This document shows, piece by piece, positions 46,125 through 56,478 of a DNA stretch of 64,000 bases. The translations under genes and the position numbers were made by a program. Origin of the DNA: Cryptomeria japonica (lineage: Eukaryota; Streptophyta; Pinopsida; Cupressales; Cupressaceae). The DNA lies in NCBI RefSeq assembly GCF_030272615.1, contig NC_081415.1:376105392-376169391 (forward strand), read 5' to 3'. The notes under the pieces were generated by a model. It searched no databases, was not told the origin of the DNA, and saw only the letters and a list, made by a program, of their open reading frames with translations. Position 1 is the first letter of the stretch. Every line of letters begins with the position of its first letter.

Positions 46125-47110
46125 CTAAAAATTGTTGTTCATGACCTTCATCATTCTTTTGTAACATAACTGCAACAATAGTATGAAATGAAGCAAAAGA
46201 AAACACTTGAAAAGGTTTAGAGAAATTGGGAGACTTAAGTACAAGTGCTTCCTTGATGGCCCTTTTTTAATGTTCATGAAAGACTCAATTTCTTCATTAG
46301 TCCATTTTATCTCTGCACCCTTTTTCAACATCTTTGCAATAGGTTTTACAATCTCTGAAAAATTTGACACAAATCTTCTAACAAAATTAATTTTTCCAAA
46401 GAATGATTGAATAGCTTTGACTGTTTTAGGGATCTGAATTTTGTCAATAGCTGCAATTCTCTCAAGGTCAATCCTGACTCCATCTTTAGATACAGTATGA
46501 CCCATCAATTTACCTTCAGTGACTCCAAAGTGACACTTTCTGGATTTAGAGAAATACCATATTCTAGTGCTTTGATGAAAATCTTCTCCAGGTCATTACA
46601 ATGGCTCTCTGCTTTCTTGGAGTATGTTGTCAAATCATCCTGATATACAACTAAAATGTGATCAATGAGGCCCTCAAAGGCTACATCCATGGCCCTTTGA
46701 AAATTATCCCCGGCATTGGTAAGCCCAAATGGCATCTTGGCATACACATATGTGCCCCATGGTGTGGTGAAAGTTGTTTTGTATTTTTCTGATTCCTTAA
46801 CCTTTACCTGGTTGTAACCAGAGAACCCATCCATCATAGAAAGTAGTTCACTCCATGTTACCTTTTGTAGAAAATCTTCCATGTTAGGGAGAGCATAATT
46901 ATCCTTTAAAGATGATATATTTAAATTCCTAAAGTCCACACATAATCTGATATCACCATTTTTCTTTCTAATAGGCACCAAGTTCAACACTCATGTAGAA
47001 TGCCTTATAGGCTCTATAATCCTTGCATTCTTCATCTTCATCAACCCTTCCTTCATTTTGGGAGCCAATGTGGGATTTATAGGCCTTTTCTTCTACCTAA
47101 ATAGTTTTGC
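46125..47110 (-). pseudogene. Element E reverse transcriptase
   Basis: Frame 46990-46505 gives LVPIRKKNGDIRLCVDFRNLN, ALPNMEDFLQKV, LLSMMDGFSGYNQVKV (first Asp), MPFGLTNAGDNFQRAM and HILVVYQDDLTTYSK, the YxDD catalytic site written YQDD. A frameshift near 46506 leads into 46508-46125, with MGHTVSKDGVRIDLERI and GKINFVRRFVSNF. Upstream, FAWSYDGLK- and HEIPLKSNAK-like blocks reach to about 47200. Motif order and spacing are normal. Confidence 0.9.
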
Positions 47111-47571
47111 ATTTGATTTCAGTGGGATTTCATGCTGGAACAAATCCTCTCTGTATGCCTTGAGGCCATCATATGACCAAGCGAAAACATGTTTGTATTT
47201 TTTTAATAGATTGACCAATGTAGTGCTAATTTTTGGTGTAAGCTTCTTGCCAATGTAGACCTCTCTAGGATTGTTTTCACTTCACAATTTTTTTTTCTCC
47301 ACTCTTTCACAACTTCCAGTGTTGGGCTTGAAATTTGTCATATCCTTATTGTCAAACATCCTCTCTAATTCCACCAACGCTTTTGGAATCTTGTTTGCTT
47401 TAAGCTGTAAAATATTTTTCCAAATAGAGACTCCTTACCACTCTCCTCTTCCACATATGCATTCCAATTCATATGTTGGCCTTCATACTGATCTTCACAA
47501 AATAAGAACTTCACAAGATCCCTATCATCATCAAATATCTGCCAATTTTTTATGTTATCTGGTACTGCAAG

Positions 47572-48060
47572 TCAAGTTTTTATTTCAACTTGGGTGATGT
47601 CATCAAAAAGAATATCATTATGTTTAATTACTAGGTTAGCCATACAATTAGCCAAAATATTGTTATAACTTTCAATCCATGTTATAGAAAATGCATCAAA
47701 AACTTCAATTGAATCCCACACCTCATTTCTGTAATTTCGAAGCCTTACATTTTTAGTGGCAAACCTTTCTCTTACTTGAGATACAACTAACTCTGAATCA
47801 CCATAAATTGTTATTAATTTAATGCCATATTTACTTGCCATTCTAAGGGCCTAACAAGAGTGCTTCATATTCAACAACATCGTTTGTACATTCAAAGGCT
47901 AACAAGAAAGAATATTTGAATGATTTCCCATTAGGAGAAACACTAGCTCCATTTCCCTCCTTACTGCAAGTACCATCAAAGTACATTTTCCAAATCTTAT
48001 CCTCATGTGATTCAATAATATTTTCAAGCTTATTAGTTTTGCATTGAATGGATTTAGAAA
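47572..48060 (-). pseudogene. RNase H-like segment upstream of reverse transcriptase
   Basis: The order of blocks is MYFDGTCSKEGNGA (Asp), FLLAFECTNDVVEYEALLLG (Glu), then KLITIYGDSELVVSQV (Asp) and a helical tail (NVRLRNYRNEVWDSIEVFDAF, ANCMANLVIK). This is the archaeal-type or plant-type RNase H pattern that Tat-group elements carry in addition to their own RNase H. There it usually follows the reverse transcriptase; here it precedes it, between protease and polymerase. A stop near 47850 breaks the first half from the second. After it, a DNIKNWQIFDDD block leads toward the polymerase. Confidence 0.75.
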
Positions 48061-48067
48061 TACTTAC

Positions 48068-48490
48068 CTAAAAGTTATCTATATCTGTTTGGAGAAAACA
48101 TGTTGTCTCGTTTGGATCAACTTCCTCTATCAGGTAGAATGATCTTGGCTCTCTATCAATCCTGACATTCACCCCTTTTACTGGGATGGTCACATATAAA
48201 ATATCTAGCTGGACATGTCCCCCCACCAAATTTGACCATTGCCTTGATAGTAACATCACATAATTCGGTGGAACTTGCACAACGGTGATGTCTATTTTAT
48301 ATGACGTATCTGGGCATGTTGGAAATCGAAACTCCACATCCTTCATGATTCCAACAACTGGGACTAATCTATTATCCATAGCATATAATTTCCCATAGGG
48401 AGTGTCTACATGCATCCCAAGTTCTTTCATGACAATTCTTAACCATTTTATTGTTAATCATCAAAGTCAGATAAAAAGGATCAACCTGGG
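48068..48490 (-). pseudogene. Element E protease, catalytic motif missing
   Basis: Flanking protease blocks are clear: FYLTLMINNKMVKN before and VMKELGMHVDTPYGKLYAMD, VEFRFPTCPDTSYKIDITVV after. The D-S/T-G motif expected between them is absent; the two blocks meet with only a few bases and a frame change near 48425. A deletion of about 30 bases would explain it. Without the aspartate no activity is possible. Confidence 0.72.
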
Positions 48491-48902
48491 TAAGATTCTT
48501 AGTGATAGAAGTTCCCAAATAGACAATAGGTGGATCTTCAACTTTTGGCTTATGATCCTCTTTATTAACTTCACCAACGTTAGACAAAATCTTGATTATT
48601 TCATGTTTGTAATCAAGAAATTTCATTACTTCAAGCAAGGGCATAGATATTTTCACCTGTGATAAAGCCTGAGACATAAATGGTCCACAATTTTACAGTG
48701 GCTTACTAATCTATTTCTTTTTGATTGGCTTTGTTAGTTTGAGAGGTTTTGTTTGTTTGACCTTTTCTATTGCACCTTCCTTTTCCTTGTTAGCAATGGT
48801 GTCTTCATTTCCACTAGATTTAGTAACCTTTGCAAATATCCCAGATGGCTTACCTTCTTCTGGGTTCACTATTCTATTCCTTAGCTGATAATTGCTTTTT
48901 GC
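48491..48902 (-). other. Element E gag-protease linker
   Basis: A hydrophilic, Lys-rich linker in broken frames (for example ILSNVGEVNKEDHKPKVEDP near 48590). No motif is recognised. Confidence 0.45.
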
Positions 48903-50980
48903 CTAAGCTATTGCCGCCACAGTATAGGCTTTCTTTTTTTCATATGTTAAGTTTCTCATGGAATGCATTGGCTCTCTATCATGGAACAATATCCTCAGGG
49001 ATGGGATGTCAGCATCATCATTAGTAAAAACTTGTTGTACATTGTGTTCTTGGCTCTCTCTTCTCCATTGTACTTCTGATGATTTCTCATCCTCAAAGGA
49101 ATCCTCATCCCTACCCCAAAATGGATCTAATGAAAGCACATTCATTGTGGGCTCATATTCATTCTCATAGTTCTTCTCTTTTGCAAAACCCTGAGCAATC
49201 ATACATTGTTCTGCAACATGGGGTAAATTGCAGACTTCACACCATGGATATTCTTCCACAAAATTGTTTACCTTCTTCAATGGATCAGGAATTTCTTTTC
49301 TTACATTTGCATTCACCGGTTTACCATCTTTCCAGTTTGTATTATATGGCATGTCATGCAATCTTGGTCCATTATAATTTATTGGCTTACCTCCTCTATA
49401 TGGGATGAATTCTCATTGTGATTTTGCTTACCTTTCATATCTTTCAGCATGTCCATGATTTGGCTTAACTCATCCTTTTTCATTGCTCTGAGATTATATA
49501 GTTTTTTGTCATCTCTCTTGCAAATTCTCCCAGCAGCTTTTCTATTATTTTCAATGGTAGGGGTTGTCTTAAATGCTTGTTGTAAGGTGGTAGGTTTGCG
49601 AGATAGAATCTCATAGTGAGTCTTGCTGTCAAAAGAACTCAAATAAAAATCAATCAAAAATGAATCAACAGGTCTAATATCTCTTGGTATTCTATTAAGT
49701 ACTTTATTAAACCTCTTATTAAATTCAGAAACTGATTCATTCTGATTCTTGTTTATGCTAGTCAACTCATGAGATGCAAATGAAGTATCATTATGTTCTC
49801 CAAATTCTTCCAAGAATATTGTCACAAACTCCTGCCAACTACTAATGCATCTATTGGGAATATTCTTATACCATTCTCCTACATCCTCTGTTAGAGATTG
49901 AACAAACAGTTTCATAAAAACATCTTCATAAGGGACTTCAAACTCTTCAATGGTATTTTTTACATTTATTACATGATGTTCTGCAGAATCAGATCCATTT
50001 CTTGTGAATTTAGGGATAGCTAGCCTTAAATCATTTGGAATCTGATTAGGATATCCAACTATCCCACTGAAATCCAACTGTTTATACCTTTCAATTGTCA
50101 TACGTGGTCTGCAACCATAGTTGTTAGCTTGATAGTTTCCATTTCCTCCACTATTACCATTGTTTCCATTGTTACCTCCACCATTATTGTTATTTCCATT
50201 TCGATTATTCCCATTACCATTGTTGCCATAGTTTTCATTATTACCATAATTACCTCTATAATTATTTATGTTGTTGGTCTCATCTCTACTATTTCAATTA
50301 CCAGTAATTTCCCCACTGTTAGTTCTTTTTTCACCATTATGATTATTACATTGTCTATAATTATACTAGTTTTTATTTTCATGGTAGGGTATATTTTTCC
50401 ATTTATCCCCTTTTTTATAATTATTATCCAAAACATCAGATAGTGGATTATTATAGACCCTAAATGGTTGTTCCAAGTTTATCATGTGAGGGGGACTATA
50501 CCTAGAGGTTGTTAGCCTACTAGCTTCACCTCTTTCCTTCTCTTCATCAACCCTGTTTGACTTAGGGCTTTGAATGACATCTCTTTCTAGTTCGAGTTTC
50601 TATAGTACCCTATTTGGTTGTCTCTTAAGAGCCTTTGCCATTTTAGATTCATCTCCATTTAAGTAAGCCATTCTAAGAATAATTGCATCCAACTCCCTAT
50701 CTTCCTATTCCTCAACAGTCAGGGTTTCATCATGGCCACCTTTATTATCTTTTGTATTTAAGTTATAAAAAGGATTTTCCTCCATATTTTTAAATCTATC
50801 ACCAGATGAAGAACCAAATGCCATATTTGGTGTTGATTTATTTTCTTTGTTTCTTCTCTTTGGACTCAACTGAACAAGATTATCTTGTCCCTTGTGCAAA
50901 AACCTTCTCCCTTGCATAAATCTTATTGACAAATTGCTAAGGGTTTTTCTTACTTTCTCAAAATAAAAATTATTACTCAT
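48903..50980 (-). pseudogene. Element E gag
   Basis: ATG 50980 (MSNNFYFEKVRK) lies 120 bases past the PBS and opens one frame that runs, with several stops, to 49379. The first 290 codons are basic and then Asn/Gly-rich low complexity (50290-50110). The Retrotrans_gag domain follows at 50101-49500: LRLAIPKFTRNGSDSAEHHV, KLFVQSLTEDVGEWYKN, ISSWQEFVTIFLEEFG and VSEFNKRFNKVLNRIP. After a frameshift near 49379, 49361-48903 has a knuckle-like WCEVCNLPHVAEQC (CX2CX3HX4C, one residue short of the usual spacing) and an acidic tail. Confidence 0.82.
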
Positions 50981-51100
50981 ATATAAAATGTAGAGTCACC
51001 ACCTCCCAAGAGGAATAATACTTTTATTAATCTTTTGGGCTCCTTCCTCCAGCAGAGTCTGAAACAAAACCACTAGAAATTTTGAACACTTCCTATGACA

Positions 51101-51120
51101 ACTCCCCAGCAAAGCCACCA
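51101..51120 (-). other. Element E primer-binding site
   Basis: Minus-strand TGGTGGCTTTGCTGGGGAGT, three bases from the LTR end. It has the TGG start needed to pair with a tRNA CCA end and resembles the TGGCGCCGTTGCCGGGGA site common in Tat/Athila elements. I do not name the tRNA. Confidence 0.7.
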
Positions 51121-51559
51121 ATATATTGGTTCCCAAAACCAAATCTTGGAAATCCTAGAGCTTTGCAACTCTTCTACTAATTTCTCAATCAACATTGGCC
51201 AACGAACATGAATGATCAAAGAACAAATTCCTCTACACTTTACGCTCCACTAGACCTAGGTGGGTATACCTCAATCTCCAAACCACAAAGAGATTTCTTT
51301 ATAGTGAATTTAAACTTAATAGATTAGTTGTTTATAAGAATGGTAAAATATTTCTTGCAACTAAGCTTTATTGTGTGCTTTTAACTTGCTTTAATTTGAA
51401 AACTTGAATATAATTGATAATGAATAAAATCTTATAAAATAATGTTGTTGGAACATTGAGTAATTATGAAAGAACAATGCTAGTAGAAACTAGTAATATT
51501 TTCTCTGGTGAGGAATTTGTGCACACCAAATTTATTCACAGAAAACTAATAACAGACTA

Positions 51560-51934
51560 GTGCCTTATCTGACAATTTACATGTTACTTGATGGACAAAT
51601 ATTTGTGATCCCTGGAGACAATTTGAAAGAACTCACAAGTATGGAAGACTATCACTGCAATGACTTCAATATATGTTATAAGAACAACAAAAACAATTAT
51701 ATTATTTATATAACAAGTGATAAAACAATGCAACAAACCTTATTCAGATTTATCCAAAGGATTTTAACTCATCAACATCATATAATCATGAAATTATCTG
51801 AAGATAAAGACAACAAATATCATATATTAATTTTTGGAACAATGGGTATACAAAAAATGCAAACTCGCAGGTACTTCATGACACACTTTCTTTCACAAAA
51901 TGGATTTTCATTTCTACAAACCTCTTTTATATAA
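51560..51934 (+). other. Antisense open frame in E 5' LTR
   Basis: 124 codons matching the frame at 39509-39970 (LLDGQIFVIPGD, QTLFRFIQRILTHQHH). Diverges at its end by a frame change. Confidence 0.3.
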
Positions 51935-52149
51935 CACTACTAGCTCCAAAAGACAATCTGAAAATAGCAGTTTTTCCTTACGTCCTGTAGTATATCTCCC
52001 CCCTAGAATACAAAATGACTCCCTGTATATATGTGACTAAAAAGACATGAATGAAAGGACACACCCTTTCATTAGTATAAACTAAAACTAACAAAAAACT
52101 AACTAACTCCCTAACTACTATAACTAAAACACATTACAATGACACGTAC

Positions 52150-55077
52150 TAGTTCTTTCCATCCAGCCTTTGACCACACTTCTGGATATGCTGAAGATAT
52201 CCTTCATTTATATAGGTGCAGGTGTTGAAGATGATTTCTTTGACTTCTACTTCTGCTGTAACAAATTTCTTGACCTATTCCCCTGTTTCATGCATATCCA
52301 AAGTATCTGCATGGGCAATGCTAAGGGTTGCACTGAGTAGTGATCTGCAATTGGAAATCCACTAGTTTTTATCCTTTATTACCTTTGTATCATCCACCAC
52401 ACTTGGGAATCCATGATTAACAATCCCCTGACACTCCTTATATTCAATCTTCAACTCTATTGTGAATTTCTCATGAGTATCAATCAATTTTTTGATCTTG
52501 TTGATCCTCTTGTCACTCTGTGTCTCATCCCGCAGTAACATGTTTTAACGATAAAAAATCCTTTGGTGTGACACTGTGTTATCCATCTTTCTCTGCTAAA
52601 CAATCCAGAATTCCTCTAGTATTTTCTGTAGATTCTCAAACCTTTTAGACAACAAGACACATGTTGTGTCTACCCTTATGTTATGCATTCTCTCCTTCAG
52701 CTTCTTGTTTTCCTTGTGCAATTCTTCACACTTCTTTTTCAGTTTGGATTCATCTGCTATCTGGGGTACAGGCTGACCCCTGCTTCTTAAGAGTTCCTCA
52801 TACAATGATTTTTATTTTCCTGTTTCTCTTACCAACATCTTCATCTGTGCTTTATTTAATTTTGAAATATCAACTCCCATATCTATTGTGACCATGGGAT
52901 CAACCTCACCAACCTTTAACTTCATCATGTGTCCAAAAGCCAATCTATGATCTTTGACCTCTTATTTGGAGGATAGAGGGGCCACAAACACACAGCCTCA
53001 TCATCTGGATCATATCTTGAACCAATTAAAATGTCATTCATGCCCTGAATGTCTAACTTGAAGTCTTTCTTATCTGAATGCAATAGGATATCCAAAATAA
53101 AGGATGCACTAAGATCCCAACCTGGAAAGAGAATAATTCCTGCTTCTATAAGAATATTCCTTCCCCTTTGAGGGGTCATGCCTTCTAATTCTGCATCGAT
53201 ATCAGCCTTCAATTTTCTAAGCATCTCTGCCTCATTTTTTGGAGTCATATCTGACATTGCTTCTCTTAGCCTCTTTCCTTTGAAATGATACAAGAAGGAA
53301 TTACACTCCTTTGATTTAATGAATTCATCATTAGACATAAAAGAAGTATGTTCTTCTTGCCTAAAATCCAGATCGGTATTCATCCTCGCAACAATCTGGT
53401 CCTATGCTTTAGGCTTCTCCTCCCTTTCAAGCATTCTGAATCTCGAGGCAACCTCATTCTCACCTGATTCACTTTCAGCTTCTTCTTCTTCTTCCATCTC
53501 CTGTAGTCTTTGTCTCTTTTCTTCTAGTTTTTGGTTCAAATCATGAAAGATCTACATATCTTCCTTAGATTCCTTGTGTCTGAAGATGTCCAAGGCTTCA
53601 ACATGCTCATGAAAATAGTCACTCAGATTCTGCCCTTTCTTGCTCTGATGTATGTAGCCCTCTAGGTCATAATTTTTTTGGCTTGTATGCTCATATAGGT
53701 TATAATGTTCTATTAACCTCCTATCAATAATTTCATACACCTTTGTGGATACAATGGTGAAGTCACTAAAATGCAGAGTCCCAAGTAGAAAAACTTGTTT
53801 GTGGGAACCCTCAAAATGTCGTGCATTTGAGACACTCATTTTCCTCACAATCTCCAGGCAAGCAATTTTGTCAGGTGCAGGTATTGGTAGAACATAAGGA
53901 GCACCTTTGAATCCAAAAAATTTAACATATGTGAAGTCTTGATATACATACTAGTCACCCCAATTATGATTCACCTTGGTATCCCCATGCTCATGGGGTC
54001 TAAGAAATCTTTTGATTTCTTTTGAAAATGACCCATCAAAAGAAACCCCAAAAATTTTGTATAATGGTTGAACAAAAAACACTTCAAATTTGACATAATG
54101 AGATCTCATGAACCAAGAATCCCACAATGATACCCATAGTTGTACTAGCTGCTCCTATCCATCCTTGCCATGAACATTTAGCTTCAATTCCTTAGGGCAC
54201 AGCCTCCTGTGTCATCCATAAAACAAAATAATATATATCAATAATGAATAAAACTTAAAAGATTTGTTAGGGTTATTATGAAGGCTTAAGAAACCCTCAT
54301 GCATCTTCTCAATAATGTAACTAGCATAATTGCACTATCTCGACTCATGCATTTGTGTGTTAGCAGCAAGAACCAAAGGTCATATTCCAGAGCTACATCT
54401 AGAACCTCGACTCCTCCCACTTGACCATATGCCATATATGTATATTGCAGATACTGCCTAAAAATGTTGATATCAAATGAAGGCCCATCTTCATCTGTTA
54501 AGTTTCCTTTCTCAGCCTTATGTATGGCCAAATTCCACTCATTGTATATAGTATCCATCTTTGTATACTCTTCCTCCAGTTTCTCAAAAGATAGAGGCAC
54601 ATCAAATTCAAATCCAAGATCAAAAACCTCTTGAATGGTGGCTACCGAGATACAGATGAATGCATCGCCATTTGGCAATTGAATACATCTTTTTGTGGCA
54701 TTATAATCCCTAGCCAATGTTTTCATCAATTGAATATTCACAAAGATGTTTGGAACCACAAGTTTACCCAATCTAGTTGTCTACAGGTTTGAGATTGGGG
54801 CCGGCTTGCTTCTTCGTGAATAATGATACAAGAACAACTCGTGACCTCTAACCCTGGTCCAGACATCACCAATTTCCTTGAAATCATCTTCTAGCTGGTC
54901 ACAGATAGGCAAATTAGTCTTAGATCTCTGGGATTTGGCTCCTGGTGAGCTCATTTGGTCAATCATATCTTGGTTTAACTTTTGTTTCTGGGCACCTTCT
55001 CCACCTTTAGACTTCTTCAAAGTGCTCTCAATGACCTCAATGACCTTCCTCTTGCCCTTGGAACTAGAACCCTCCAT
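52150..55077 (-). pseudogene. LTR-borne gene relic of element E, 5' copy
   Basis: The same gene as at 40085-43008. ATG 55077 opens MEGSSSKGKRKVIEVIESTLKKSK. Its best part is 54771-54286: KLVVPNIFVNIQLMKTLARDY, GDAFICISVATIQEVF, DINIFRQYLQYTYMAYGQVG. Further pieces are 53848-53552, 53383-52925 and 52805-52596, the last a probable coiled coil. Stops differ in place from the other copy (Trp codons such as VYNEWNLA and WTRVRG are intact here but stops there), so each copy decayed separately after insertion and the ancestor was more open. In a full-length RNA this would be the first gene, before gag. Confidence 0.68.
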
Positions 55078-55180
55078 ATTTGAGTCCTTCAAGCCTTTTA
55101 AAATTGAAATTTTTTACAGTTTAATTCCACTGGAATCTCTCCATTACTTAAGTCTTTTATTTAAAATCCTTATACCAACT

Positions 55181-55190
55181 TCTATATAAA
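55181..55190 (-). promoter_or_regulatory. TATA-like box upstream of LTR gene, 5' LTR
   Basis: Minus-strand TTTATATAGA about 105 bases before ATG 55077, at the position matching 43098-43107. Confidence 0.5.
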
Positions 55191-55269
55191 GATTTAATAC
55201 ACGAGGAGAATTTACTCGATTGAAATGGTGTTGTGATTTGCCTCGTGTAAGCACAGAGCTATCCATTTC

Positions 55270-56060
55270 CTGTATTTAATAATGGCGGGTGGATTCGTTG
55301 AGATCAAAATTTGCAACGGCTAGTCATCATAACTCCTCCCGATAATTTAATCATTTAGTGCCACCCATCCTTTTGATCAGCACAGGTCTCACCGATCACT
55401 TCATCGAGCATCAACATAGCTCATTTTCTCTCACTCCGATGGTTAAAAATTCCTCGATGGCTCTATCTTCTAACTAAACTTTTACCTTTACCTTTATATC
55501 TCATCGGTGTAGGTGACTCCGATATACCCTCTTTCTATTCCTCTGTGGCATTCTGCCCATCGCTTATCGGAATAACCCCAAATACGCTCCTCCGACAGTT
55601 TAAGTTATCCTGATGAGTCCTCCCTCATAGTCTATATCTCATTTGTTACATCGGGTCATCTTATCGGGTATCGGAACAACCCATTTTATGTTTCTCTGAT
55701 GACTCAATGTCATCACCTTCGCACTTATGTATCTTTTTACTCCTCCAATCTATCGGCATATGTTTCCCTGATGAGATCCCCTTGTTTGCACCTATCTCTA
55801 CTTTCTCATTGGGTATCGGTGTAACGAAAGATGTCTCCTCCCGATGAGGCGATGATATCCCGATGACTTCATCTTTGATCGGTGTAACTCATCTGGATCA
55901 AGTCTCCTTCTCCATGCCCAGCTTGTCTTCCTTATCGGGTATTAGCATAACCTAAAACACCTTTCACCAATGGTTTAAGTTACCCTAATGACTTAGTATT
56001 TTCCTCCTTTTAGTATAACCTCATCGGAGTAGTCGGTCTGAGTCACGCTGATAGGTTGTT
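55270..56060. repeat. ATCGG-rich region of E LTR (5' copy)
   Basis: Counterpart of 43190-43960, with TATCGGGTATCGG and CCGATGA phrases at irregular spacing. It lies upstream of the TATA-like box, where U3 control sequences would be. Confidence 0.5.
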
Positions 56061-56473
56061 TCATTGTTTCAGATAGTCTATCTTGTTGGGGTAACTTACA
56101 CCAATAGCTCAAATTTGATAATTATGCTAATTAAGCTCCTCTTCATATATTGTTTACACTTCCAACCTTCCATGGAAACTTCATATGTGCTAATAAGTGA
56201 TAGAGTCTTTCACATTGGCCCAAAGAATGTCCTTATAAGGATCCCAATACTATCATGATGAAATTTCCTCATATAGTCCCTATTCAGTGCCAACCCTTAG
56301 CATGCCCCAACGTTACATGTCCAATTTTGAAAAATGGATCACAGTAGGATTTTTTTGATACTACAACATACCTCCTACACATGCAATCCAGTAATAAATT
56401 CTCTTATGATGAAAATGCACATATAAAAAATCAAACAAATAGCACATAATATTTTGCAAAATATGTGCTAACA

Positions 56474-56478
56474 CCTTT
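56474..56478. other. Right target-site duplication of element E
   Basis: CCTTT, identical to 39046-39050. Confidence 0.92.

Larger units (their letters stand above)
39051..56473 (-). mobile_element. Element E, 17.4-kb Ty3/gypsy element with 5.3-kb gene-bearing LTRs
   Basis: LTRs 51124-56473 (5') and 39051-44388 (3') start TGTTAGCACATATTTTGC and end GGGAACCAACA on the minus strand, the 5' copy having A for G... in its last bases (AATA). CCTTT duplications flank the whole. The interior holds PBS, gag, a damaged protease, an RNase H-like segment, reverse transcriptase, a second RNase H, integrase and a PPT-like tract, with no chromodomain. That fits the Tat/Athila side of plant Ty3/gypsy. LTRs take up about 61% of the element and each contains a gene relic. 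Confidence 0.93.
51124..56473 (-). repeat. Element E 5' LTR
   Basis: 5,350 bases. Boundaries are set by alignment with the 3' copy, the target duplication at 56474 and the PBS at 51120. Confidence 0.93.

Noticed and set aside
50129-50443. Ile/Ser-rich plus-strand frame of 104 codons
   Set aside because: It is the complement of the Asn/Gly-rich low-complexity part of E gag.
44389-51123. Endogenous pararetrovirus (caulimovirid) origin for E
   Set aside because: E has an integrase, LTRs and a target duplication, and no movement protein is seen; these point to a Ty3/gypsy retrotransposon.
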